From Larkinella knui (GTDB lineage: Bacteria > Bacteroidota > Bacteroidia > Cytophagales > Spirosomataceae), in assembly GCF_003858645.1 (NCBI RefSeq), contig NZ_RQJP01000004.1, positions 496,001 through 560,000 on the forward strand: a stretch of 64,000 bases of DNA, written 5' to 3'. Below the pieces are notes generated by a model. It worked only from the letters and a program-made list of their open reading frames with translations, searched no databases and was not told the origin of the DNA. Positions within the stretch are counted from its first letter, which is position 1, and each line of letters begins with the position of its first letter. Below are positions 25,387-32,955 of the stretch, one piece after another. A program made the translations under genes and the position numbers.

Positions 25387-25959
25387 ATGAGTGAACGTGA
25401 AAAGATGCTGGCGGGAGAGTGGTATTGGGCCAATGATCCTGAACTGCTGGCGATGCGGGCCCGGGCCCGGGAGTTGTTCATGCGGTATAACCAGACCTTG
25501 AACAGCGAGCAGCCACTCCGCGAAGAAATATTAGCGGTTTTGCTCGGATCAGTAGGTAAAAACCCTGATATTCAGCCGCCTTTCTATTGTGACTACGGCG
25601 CGTACATTCAGCTCGGCGAAAATGTATTCATCAATTACAATTGCACCATTTTAGATTACGCCCTGATAAAAATCGGCAATAATGCTCTGATTGGCCCCAA
25701 TGTGAGTTTGTATGCCGCTTCGCATCCGCTCCTGGCCAGTCACCGCATCCGGAAAGGATCGGATATTGCCAAACCGATTACGATTGGCGACAACGTCTGG
25801 CTGGCCGGCAATGTCGTTGTTTGTCCGGGCGTCAGCATTGGCGACAATACCACCATCGGGGCCGGGAGCATCGTGACGCGGGATATTCCCTCGCATGTGT
25901 TTGCCGCCGGTAATCCCTGCCGGGTGATTCGGGAAGTTACCGAAGAAGAAGGTTCTTAA
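25387..25959 (+). CDS. Sugar O-acetyltransferase (Maa/NodL/LacA type)
   Basis: This 190-residue acyltransferase of the left-handed beta-helix (hexapeptide) class has an N-terminal Mac domain (about 1-60: MLAGEWYWANDPELLAMRAR) followed by hexapeptide repeats (CDYGAYIQLGENVFINYNCT, IKIGNNALIGPNVSLY, ITIGDNVWLAGNVVV, SIGDNTTIGAGSIVTRDIP). The catalytic His is in YAASHPLL. It acetylates maltose, galactosides or similar sugars with acetyl-CoA. It ends 18 nt before the ABC ATPase gene and is probably in the same operon, although a functional link to the transporter is not obvious. Confidence 0.92.
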   Translation: MSEREKMLAGEWYWANDPELLAMRARARELFMRYNQTLNSEQPLREEILAVLLGSVGKNPDIQPPFYCDYGAYIQLGENVFINYNCTILDYALIKIGNNALIGPNVSLYAASHPLLASHRIRKGSDIAKPITIGDNVWLAGNVVVCPGVSIGDNTTIGAGSIVTRDIPSHVFAAGNPCRVIREVTEEEGS

Positions 25960-25977
25960 CCACCGTATCGAATCCGT

Positions 25978-26934
25978 ATGATCGTTATCCGTCACCTTAC
26001 CAAACAGTACCCGACTCACCTGGCCGTCGATGACGTTTCCTTCGAGGTGGGCGCGCGCGAAACGCTGGTGCTGCTGGGAACCAGCGGGTCCGGCAAAACG
26101 ACCACCCTGAAAATGATCAACCGGCTGATCGAGCCGACGTCCGGAATCATCGAGGTGAACGGAATTAAGATCGGTGAGCGGAAACTCCACGAACTCCGGC
26201 GGGAAATCGGCTATGTGATTCAGGAAACGGGCCTGTTTCCGCATTACACCATCGGTGAGAACATCGCCCTGGTGCCGCGCCTGTTGCAGTGGGACGAACG
26301 GAAGATTCAGGATCGGACTCGCGAACTGTTGGCGATGCTTCGCCTGCCCGAAACCTACCTGAATGCGTATCCCGGCCAGCTCAGCGGAGGGCAGCGGCAG
26401 CGGGTCGGTCTGGCCCGGGCGCTGGCCGCTCAACCGGCCATTCTGCTGATGGATGAACCGCTGGGTGCCCTCGACCCCGTTACCCGGAGCGCCATCCGCC
26501 GGGAATTCCGGCAACTGGAAGAGATCCGCAAAAAAACCATCGTGCTGGTGACGCACGACATCCGGGAAGCGTTTGAACTGGGCGACCGCATTGCCCTGAT
26601 GGATGGCGGACGTATCCAGCAAATCGGTACGCCCAGAGAACTGCTGCTGCATCCGGCCAATGACTTTGTGCGCCACTTTTTCGCCGATCAGTGGTTATCC
26701 CTCCAATTGCACGTCTTTTCGCTCGAAGATCTCTCGCCGTATCTGCCCGATGAACAGACGCCGTCCCCCGACGCGCGCATCTTTCCGGCCCATACCCAAC
26801 TGGCCGATGTCTTACAGGAATTAGCCGGGCCGGAATCCGTCGTTTTTCAGGCCAATCATCGCTTTATAACCGTACAGTCGGCCACGATCTGGCCCGCGCT
26901 GGGGCAATTGCTCCAGAACCAAACCGCATCGTAA
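25978..26934 (+). CDS. Osmoprotectant-type ABC transporter ATPase (OpuCA/EgtV-like)
   Basis: This 318-residue ATPase has Walker A GTSGSGKT at 34-41, Q-loop VIQETGLFPHYT, signature LSGGQRQR, Walker B ILLMDEPLGALD and switch His in LVTHD. The DPVTR and DIREAFELGDRIALMDGGRIQQIG stretches are characteristic of glycine betaine/choline-type (OpuA/OpuC) ATPases; the latter is cited by its ends. The C-terminal about 75 residues do not show clear CBS pairs, so the usual osmosensory regulation may be missing or changed. It is 12 nt upstream of the permease/binding-protein fusion and would power that copy, and possibly the orphan copy at 9008. Confidence 0.93.
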   Translation: MIVIRHLTKQYPTHLAVDDVSFEVGARETLVLLGTSGSGKTTTLKMINRLIEPTSGIIEVNGIKIGERKLHELRREIGYVIQETGLFPHYTIGENIALVPRLLQWDERKIQDRTRELLAMLRLPETYLNAYPGQLSGGQRQRVGLARALAAQPAILLMDEPLGALDPVTRSAIRREFRQLEEIRKKTIVLVTHDIREAFELGDRIALMDGGRIQQIGTPRELLLHPANDFVRHFFADQWLSLQLHVFSLEDLSPYLPDEQTPSPDARIFPAHTQLADVLQELAGPESVVFQANHRFITVQSATIWPALGQLLQNQTAS

Positions 26935-26946
26935 AACCGTACTGCC

Positions 26947-28506
26947 GTGCTTGAGTTTTTTAAATTCATTGTTGAACATGCCGATAAACTGGCCGAGCAA
27001 ACGCTGACCCACATCGGCTTAACGTTCCTGTCGCTGTGCATTGCGCTCGTGATTGGCATCCCGCTGGGTATTCTGATCACCTTGCGACCCCGGATCGTCG
27101 GGGTGGTGCTGGGCTCTGTCGGCGTGCTGCAAACCATTCCGAGCATTGCGCTGCTGGGTTTTATGATTCCCCTGCAGGGCATTGGTCCCGGCCCCGCCAT
27201 CGTGGCCCTGTTCCTGTATGCCCTGCTGCCCATTGTGCAGAATACGTACGTCGGCATCCGGGAAGTGAGTCCGGCGCTGAAAGAAGCCGCCCGGGGGATG
27301 GGCCTGACCCGGTGGCAGGTACTGGTGCGGCTCGAATTTCCGTTGGCGCTGCCGGTTATTTTTGCCGGTATTCGAACCGCCACCGTTATCAATGTGGGCG
27401 TGGCCACGCTGGCGGCTTATCTGGCGGCTGGCGGACTGGGCGAGTTCATCTTTGGCGGTATTGCCCTCAACGACACGAATATGATTCTGGCGGGCACCAT
27501 TCCGTCGGCGCTGCTGGCGATTCTGCTGGATGCCGGACTGGCTCGTTTGCAGCACCTGCGCGGCTTGGGACGGTATCGGGTCATGGCGGTTTTCTTCCTG
27601 CTGGTGCCGGTTTTATCGTCGTTCTATTTGGTTCCGAGGGCCGGTCGCCCTAAATTGAGCGCCGGTTTTGCCCACGAGTTTTACGGCCGGGCCGATGGTT
27701 ATCCGGCTTTACTTCGTACGTACAACCTGCAGTTGGCGTCGCGGCTGATCGACCAGAATTTGATGTATGAAGCCGTTCGCACGAATCTGGTGGATATCAT
27801 CAGCGGGTATTCGACAGACGGACGCATCAAGGCGTTCAACTTGCGAACGCTGACGGACGACAAACACGCGTTTCCGCCCTACGAGGCCGCATTGGTGGTT
27901 CGGCAGGCGGCTTTGAAGCAACACCCGGAATTGCAACCGACGCTGGATCTGCTGGCCGGGCGGCTTTCGGATTCGTCCATGACGGAGTTGAATTACCAGG
28001 TCGATCACCTGCACAAATCGCCCGCAGCCGTGGCCCGGCAGTTTCTGACCCGCGCCGGATTGCTCCGGAAACCGGACGGTCAAAAGCGGCAGGGCAAAAT
28101 CGTGATCGGGGCTATGATTTTTACCGAGCAGTATATTCTGGCCGAGATTGTCCGCCAACTGGTGGAAAACCGTACCGCACTGGAGGTGATTACCAGAACC
28201 GGACTGGGCGGCACCAAAATCTGCTTCGATGCGCTGATGGCCGGTGATCTTGACCTGTATCCCGAATACACCGGCACCGGATTGCTGGTTATTCTGCAAC
28301 CTCCGCTAGCGGTTTCCGACACGTTGCAGGTGAGTACCAAAGCCGTTTATCAGTATGTCAGCCGGGAATTTAACCGGAAATACCAGTTGAGTTGGCAGAA
28401 ACCGCTGGGGTTCAACAACACCTACGCCCTGATGATGCGCGAGGGACAGGCCGGGCAGCTGGGTATCCGGACGAATTCGGAACTGAAGCTGTATTTGGAT
28501 CAGTAA
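26947..28506 (+). CDS. ABC permease fused to a circularly permuted osmoprotectant-type binding domain
   Basis: This 519-residue fusion uses a GTG start at 26947, the only candidate keeping the conserved N-terminus (KLAEQTLTHIGLTFLSL) and spacing. The permease part (about 1-230) shows TIPSIALLGFMIP and LKEAARGMGLT. The binding domain (about 240-519) begins with LSAGFAHEFYGRADGYPALL, then YSTDGRIKAF, DDKHAFPPYEAALVV and LNYQVDH, and ends with VIGAMIFTEQYIL, LGGTKICFDAL, DLYPEYTGTGLL, FNNTYALMM and NSELKLYLDQ. In OpuCC and EgtU the second set comes first. Ligands in the family include betaine, carnitine, choline and ergothioneine; which applies here is unknown. It is co-transcribed with the ATPase. 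Confidence 0.92.
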   Translation: MLEFFKFIVEHADKLAEQTLTHIGLTFLSLCIALVIGIPLGILITLRPRIVGVVLGSVGVLQTIPSIALLGFMIPLQGIGPGPAIVALFLYALLPIVQNTYVGIREVSPALKEAARGMGLTRWQVLVRLEFPLALPVIFAGIRTATVINVGVATLAAYLAAGGLGEFIFGGIALNDTNMILAGTIPSALLAILLDAGLARLQHLRGLGRYRVMAVFFLLVPVLSSFYLVPRAGRPKLSAGFAHEFYGRADGYPALLRTYNLQLASRLIDQNLMYEAVRTNLVDIISGYSTDGRIKAFNLRTLTDDKHAFPPYEAALVVRQAALKQHPELQPTLDLLAGRLSDSSMTELNYQVDHLHKSPAAVARQFLTRAGLLRKPDGQKRQGKIVIGAMIFTEQYILAEIVRQLVENRTALEVITRTGLGGTKICFDALMAGDLDLYPEYTGTGLLVILQPPLAVSDTLQVSTKAVYQYVSREFNRKYQLSWQKPLGFNNTYALMMREGQAGQLGIRTNSELKLYLDQ

Positions 28507-28509
28507 AAC

Positions 28510-29046
28510 ATGAAAATTCACATCATGGGCGCATCGGGTTCGGGTACGACCACGTTGGGCCACCATGTAGCGGAAAAACTGAACGTTCCGTATTGGGATA
28601 GCGACGACTTTTTCTGGGTTAAAACAGAACCGCCTTATCAGATTCGGCGCAATTCCGACGAACGCAATACGTTGTGTAAAGCGGCTCTGGATAGCCATAC
28701 CGACTCGATTCTGGGCGGTTCTGTCGGCCACTGGGGCGACGGTTGGGAAAACCGGTTTGACCTGGTAGTTTTTTTGTGGGTACCGCCCGCCATCCGCATC
28801 GAGCGGTTGCGAAAAAGGGAGTTTGAGCGCTTCGGTGACGTCATTTTTACGGATCCCGACCGCCGGAAGTCATACGAAGAATTCATCGATTGGGCCGCCG
28901 GTTATGACTCCGATACGGCCCGGGGACGCACCCTGAGCTTTCACCGGCAGTGGCTCCAAAACGTGTCTTGCCCCGTGTTGAAAATTGAAGGAGATACCAC
29001 AATTGCGGAACGGATGGCACTGATTTTGGACGTAATAAAAGCCTAA
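28510..29046 (+). CDS. P-loop nucleotide kinase-like protein with GSGTTT loop
   Basis: This 178-residue protein of the adenylate/shikimate-kinase-like P-loop class has the loop GASGSGTTT at residues 7-15, where Walker A would have Lys, so the loop is GxxGxGTT. A predicted base/substrate region is WDSDDFFWVKTEPPYQI and a lid-like segment is RIERLRKREFERFGD. Similar proteins with GSGT loops are familiar in bacteria without an assigned substrate. It begins 3 nt after the ABC fusion stop and is likely the last gene of that operon. Whether it binds ATP productively without the Lys is uncertain. Confidence 0.75.
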   Translation: MKIHIMGASGSGTTTLGHHVAEKLNVPYWDSDDFFWVKTEPPYQIRRNSDERNTLCKAALDSHTDSILGGSVGHWGDGWENRFDLVVFLWVPPAIRIERLRKREFERFGDVIFTDPDRRKSYEEFIDWAAGYDSDTARGRTLSFHRQWLQNVSCPVLKIEGDTTIAERMALILDVIKA

Positions 29047-29198
29047 ATCCGCCTTCCCAAGACATTCAGGTTTGTTGACATTCAAGTATCGAAAGTGGCG
29101 ATTCTCCAGGCCCGGACGACAATAGCAGGCAAATGAACGTAATTTGGCAACGCCCTGTCGTGCTTTCGTAGAGGTAAATGGCAGGAATATAAACCGCC

Positions 29199-30887
29199 TT
29201 ACTTCCCACTGTCCGCCGGTGCTTTACTTCCCGGTTTGGGTCCAAATTTGTTGCCGAAAAAATCGCCGGTATTCCAGGTTGGCCGCTGCGGGTTCTGCGC
29301 CGTCAGATAGCCGATCAGAAACTGGAGTTGGGCGTGTTTGGCAGCCGCGTTGAAGTCGAATGGCTGATCGATTTCGTCCTGCGGAGAGTGGTAAATCGTA
29401 GCCCGCCAGTCGAGGTTCAGCTTTAACCCATCAACCTGCGGATTACCGGAATTCGTACCGCTTTTGACGTAAATGGCCGGGATGCCCTGCCGCACAAAGC
29501 TAAAATGATCGCTGCGCATGAACACGACCTGCTCGGGCATGGGATCTTTAGCGACCTGAACACCCAGATAAGCGGCTGCGACATTAACTTCTTTCGCCAT
29601 GCTGGAATGCTCGTAGCCATAGGGCACAATGTCGATCAGCGGATGGAAGAAAAACGGCATGTCCAGACACAGGTTGGCCACAATTTTATCCTTCGGAACC
29701 GTCGGGTTGCTGGCGAAAAAATCGGAGCCCAGCAGCCCCATTTCTTCGCCCGTTACGCCCACAAACAGAATCGAACGTTTGGGCTTTGTGGGCAGCGAAG
29801 CATACATCCGGGCGGCTTCTAGGTTGATGCCCACGCCCGAGGCATTGTCGTGTGCGCCGTTGTAGATGGAGTCGCCCTTGACCGGTCGGCCAATGCCAAG
29901 GTGATCGAGGTGGGAGACGTACACGACGTACTCATTCTTGAGAATGGGGTCCGATCCGGGCAGGACACCCACCACATTATACCCGGCAATATCGTTACCC
30001 GACCTGGTTTCGGTGGTCATCCGAACCGAAAAATTCAGCGGAAACGTTTGCGGAATGCTCTTGTTGGCTGCGGCAATAACATCGGTTAACGAGTGGCCGG
30101 ATTCGGCAAAAACCGTCCGCGCCGTGGAATCACCCAGGGAAGCAACGCCCTTTAATTCCGGAAAAACCCGTTGCGGTTTGCCGTCTTTGTCGAGCCAGCG
30201 ATAGGTGCCCTGCCGCGCACGCGGGGCGGCCGCTTCCATCCGGTTGCGGACGTCGGTGGGCAAACTAAACGAAATGACCCCAACGGCACCGTGAGAAGCC
30301 GCATTTTCGAGTTTGGCCGAACCGTGATACGCCCGCTGGTTGGACGGAAAAGCCGCCGGAGCACCGTTGAAATAGGCAACAAATTTGCCCTTGACATCGA
30401 TGTTTTTGTAATCATCGTAGTTCAGATCGGGAGCAGTAACGCCAAAACCGACGAAAATAACCGGCGCGGTTACCTCACTTTTTTCGCTGCCGTAGACCGG
30501 ACTCAGCAAGTAATTTTTGCCAAAACTCAGCGGTTTTTCCTGACCATTTTTAGCGATCAGCACCAACGAACTGGTTTCTTCGTTCACGCGCCACTGGCGC
30601 AGCGGTACTTTCTGCCAATACGTTTGATGATCACCCGCCGGTTGCAAACCGAGCGCTTCGAACTGCGCAATCACGTAATTAGCCGCCAGCCGATAACCGC
30701 GCGTACCCGGTTTTCGACCCTCCATGGCGTCGTCGGCCAGAAAGCGCATGTGGGCGCGAATGGCTTCCGGTTTTGCGGATTGAACAGCGGCCTGGGCCTC
30801 CGCCGGAATCCCGGATTTGGATTTGTCCTGAGCCGAAACCAGGACAAAGCTGAGCAGAAGAAAAGTTGAGGTTAAGACGGTTTTCAT
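29199..30887 (-). CDS. M28-family secreted aminopeptidase
   Basis: This 562-residue zinc peptidase has a signal peptide (MKTVLTSTFLLLSFVLVSAQ), a PA insert domain at about 140-260, and the M28 catalytic core near 320-545. Metal-binding blocks are VSHLDHLG, NGAHDNASGVG, GVTGEEMGLLGSDFF (catalytic Glu and metal Glu), LDMPFFF and the C-terminal TIYHSPQDEID, whose His is the last ligand. It would remove N-terminal residues from peptides in the periplasm or outside. I chose ATG 30887; a longer frame adds seven residues before the signal peptide. The C-terminus is Lys/Pro-rich. It is probably monocistronic. Confidence 0.92.
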   Translation of the reverse strand: MKTVLTSTFLLLSFVLVSAQDKSKSGIPAEAQAAVQSAKPEAIRAHMRFLADDAMEGRKPGTRGYRLAANYVIAQFEALGLQPAGDHQTYWQKVPLRQWRVNEETSSLVLIAKNGQEKPLSFGKNYLLSPVYGSEKSEVTAPVIFVGFGVTAPDLNYDDYKNIDVKGKFVAYFNGAPAAFPSNQRAYHGSAKLENAASHGAVGVISFSLPTDVRNRMEAAAPRARQGTYRWLDKDGKPQRVFPELKGVASLGDSTARTVFAESGHSLTDVIAAANKSIPQTFPLNFSVRMTTETRSGNDIAGYNVVGVLPGSDPILKNEYVVYVSHLDHLGIGRPVKGDSIYNGAHDNASGVGINLEAARMYASLPTKPKRSILFVGVTGEEMGLLGSDFFASNPTVPKDKIVANLCLDMPFFFHPLIDIVPYGYEHSSMAKEVNVAAAYLGVQVAKDPMPEQVVFMRSDHFSFVRQGIPAIYVKSGTNSGNPQVDGLKLNLDWRATIYHSPQDEIDQPFDFNAAAKHAQLQFLIGYLTAQNPQRPTWNTGDFFGNKFGPKPGSKAPADSGK

Positions 30888-31036
30888 AGCCAGGTCGCGA
30901 ATGTTCAAACAACCAAGATAAGCATAAGATCACAAAAAATAAGGGATGAGTTCCAATTATACGTGCCGGGTTGTAGCGGAAAAGGCAAACCCTGTTTTCT
31001 GACGACGACCACGGCCCGCCGATGAGGGAGCCGCAA

Positions 31037-32464
31037 CTACCTGCCGAACACATCTTTCAGGGCCCGCCGGGCGGCATGAAACCCGCACATGCCGTGGACA
31101 CCGCCCCCCGGTGGGGTCGACGATGAGCAGATGTAAAGCCCTTTTGCGGAGGTTCGGTAGGGCGACCAGCGGAGCGCCGGCCGGGTGAAAAGCTGGCCGA
31201 TGTCGATGATCCCGCCGTTGATGTCGCCACCGATGTAATTGGGATTATGCGCTTCCATTTGGGCGGGATTCAGGGTGCTTCGGGCCAGAATCCGGTCGCG
31301 AAAACCGGGCGCAAACCGCTCGACCTGGTTTTCGATGGCGGCTGTCATGTCCACGGGTGAGCCGTTGGGAATGTGGCAATAGGCCCAGGCCGTGTGTTTC
31401 CCTGCCGGAGCCCGCGTGGCATCGAATACACTTTGTTGAGCCAGCAGAACGTACGGTTTTTCGGGATGCTGGCCCTGCGAAGCGCGTAATTCCGAGTCGG
31501 CGATTTCTTCCAGCGTATTCCCCAGATGAACCGTTCCGGCCTGCCGACAACTTTCTTCCGGAAATGGAACCGGGCCGTCCAGCGCCCAATCGATTTTGAA
31601 AACTCCCATGCCGTAGCGGTATCGATTCAACTGCCAGCGATACAGGGGCGAAAACCGGTGTCCGGCAATCTGGAGGAGTTGCCTGGGGGTTACATCGAAC
31701 AAAACCGCCTTGCAAGACGGAAGCTGCGAGAGGGCGGAGACGTAGAAATTCGATTCGATTTTTCCACCCAATGACCGGAAATAGGCAGCTAACGCATTGG
31801 CAATCTGTTGTGAGCCGCCTTTTGGCAGTGGCCAGCCCCGCCTATGGGCCGCCGTCATAAGTACAAGAGCGATGGCGGCTGTCGTAAAATTAGAGAGTGG
31901 CTGAATGGAATGAGCGGCCATTCCGGCCAGTAAACCTTTCGCCTGTTTTGTCTTGAAACTCCGGGCCAGCCAGGTCACCGGCGGTAGAGCTTTCAGCCCG
32001 AATTGTGCAAAATCGAGCGGATGTTTCGGGAACGTGAGCGGACCCAGAACGTCGGCGTCGATGCGGGGCCACTGGTCGATCAGCGGCCTGAACAGGTTTA
32101 GATACGTTTTTTCATCCGGCCCCAGCGAACGGGCGGTTTCTTCCACCGACTGGGTTAGAATGGCCGCCGGGCCCTTGTCGAATGGGTGGGCTGCGGCCAC
32201 CGGCGGGTAGATGTATTCCAGACCATACGCATCGAGCGGCAACGTCCGGAAGAACGGCGAATTGACAGCCAGCGGATGAATGGCCGAGCAGGTGTCATGA
32301 ACAAAACCGGGCAGTGTCAGTGCTGCCGAGCGTAAACCGCCCCCAATGTCCAGCTTGCCTTCCAGCATCAGCACCGAAAGCCCGGCTTGCTGCAAGGTGA
32401 TGGCGGCTGCTAACCCATTCGGACCGGAGCCCACAACAACGGCATCAAATTCAGTTTTATTCAC
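31037..32464 (-). CDS. PYROXD2/CrtI-like FAD oxidoreductase
   Basis: This 475-residue flavoprotein has an N-terminal dinucleotide-binding loop VVVGSGPNGLAAAITLQQAG near 9-28 and the acidic residue following it (MLEGKLDIGGGLRS). The C-terminal FAD contact is GLYICSSSTPPGGGVHGMCG. It lies in the phytoene-desaturase/PYROXD2 branch of amine-oxidase-like enzymes, and PYROXD2 homologues in bacteria have no firm substrate. The start codon is GTG at 32464; no ATG lies upstream in frame and the next Met would delete the FAD loop. It is divergent from the sulfatase locus, sharing a 491-nt gap. Confidence 0.85.
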   Translation of the reverse strand: MNKTEFDAVVVGSGPNGLAAAITLQQAGLSVLMLEGKLDIGGGLRSAALTLPGFVHDTCSAIHPLAVNSPFFRTLPLDAYGLEYIYPPVAAAHPFDKGPAAILTQSVEETARSLGPDEKTYLNLFRPLIDQWPRIDADVLGPLTFPKHPLDFAQFGLKALPPVTWLARSFKTKQAKGLLAGMAAHSIQPLSNFTTAAIALVLMTAAHRRGWPLPKGGSQQIANALAAYFRSLGGKIESNFYVSALSQLPSCKAVLFDVTPRQLLQIAGHRFSPLYRWQLNRYRYGMGVFKIDWALDGPVPFPEESCRQAGTVHLGNTLEEIADSELRASQGQHPEKPYVLLAQQSVFDATRAPAGKHTAWAYCHIPNGSPVDMTAAIENQVERFAPGFRDRILARSTLNPAQMEAHNPNYIGGDINGGIIDIGQLFTRPALRWSPYRTSAKGLYICSSSTPPGGGVHGMCGFHAARRALKDVFGR

Positions 32465-32611
32465 GGCTGGAATGGTTGTTTCGCAGGCGGCCCCGTCCGC
32501 GAAATACTTCTCTTTTCATAACTCACTTTACAGGTATTCGGTTGTAAAATAAAAAATATTGAATTTTTTCAGTTTTTAATTTAAATTATTGAGGTTTATC
32601 ACATCCACTTT

Positions 32612-32642
32612 TTGATTTTAATTCAGATATGCCCTTCCTTTG
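32612..32642 (+). promoter_or_regulatory. Predicted promoter of the sulfatase locus
   Basis: TTG at 32612-32614 and TTCCTTTG at 32635-32642 give the Bacteroidota -33/-7 pair with a 20-nt spacer, one mismatch (TA to TT) in the -7. An AT-rich stretch (about 32540-32600) lies upstream. The transcript would begin near 32649, giving a leader of about 300 nt before susC. The same 20-nt spacing occurs in the promoter at 2778. Confidence 0.5.
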
Positions 32643-32706
32643 CTACTCCACTAAGTTGCTGGGATTAGAAGGTTACAATTCTGCTGCATCTTCTGGAATA
32701 AGGATC

Positions 32707-32820
32707 ATGGAAACTTCGACTCGTTCAAACAAGCTCCTACTACCGACTAGCGGGCCGCTAGCCGGGTATCTGCCCTATCCGCCACTAGCGAGTTCTTCCT
32801 GCTGTTGTTGCTGTCTCTGA
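32707..32820 (+). CDS. Polycysteine leader peptide, 37 aa
   Basis: A 37-codon ORF starts at ATG 32707, preceded by AAGGA at the usual Shine-Dalgarno distance, and ends at TGA 32818. The peptide begins METSTRSNKLLL, has two PLA repeats within a Gly/Pro/Tyr-rich centre, and ends SSSCCCCCL: five cysteine codons in a row at 32800-32814, mixed TGC and TGT, placed one codon before the stop. It lies after a predicted promoter and 135 nt before susC of a sulfatase locus. Polycysteine upstream ORFs are known in mycobacteria as cysteine-responsive attenuators. A similar role here is inference from codon content and context. A precursor peptide, or chance coding, remains possible. Confidence 0.55.
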   Translation: METSTRSNKLLLPTSGPLAGYLPYPPLASSSCCCCCL

Positions 32821-32900
32821 TTTCATCCTTCGTTTCCTGTTTTGTACCTCGCCATCACTTCGCTTCATAACGGGCGGGTATTTTCTTATTTTGTCTTTTA
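32747..32900 (+). promoter_or_regulatory. Possible attenuator: alternative hairpins and T-tract
   Basis: Segment A CTAGCG (32747-32752) can pair with B CGCTAG (32756-32761), or B can pair with C CTAGCG (32785-32790). GCGAG in C (32788-32792) can pair with CTCGC (32848-32852). That same block is the left arm of a later stem, 32845-32853 with 32873-32880 (8 bp, one bulged T, 19-nt loop), which is followed by a T-rich run 32880-32900. The last stem resembles an intrinsic terminator. The polarity with a stalled ribosome is not clear. Confidence 0.35.
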
Positions 32901-32955
32901 TTCTTCTAAATCTGTAGGATAACTAGTAAAATTACAAACCAACTCATCTGTCACC

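Noticed and set aside
28510-29046. Pseudogene because Walker A lacks Lys
   Set aside because: The frame is intact, tightly spaced in the operon, and GSGT-type loops are known in a kinase-like group.
32629-32820. A longer (63-aa) version of the polycysteine ORF
   Set aside because: Its ATG lies within the predicted promoter, before the expected transcript start, and has no ribosome site. The ATG at 32707 has AAGGA in place.
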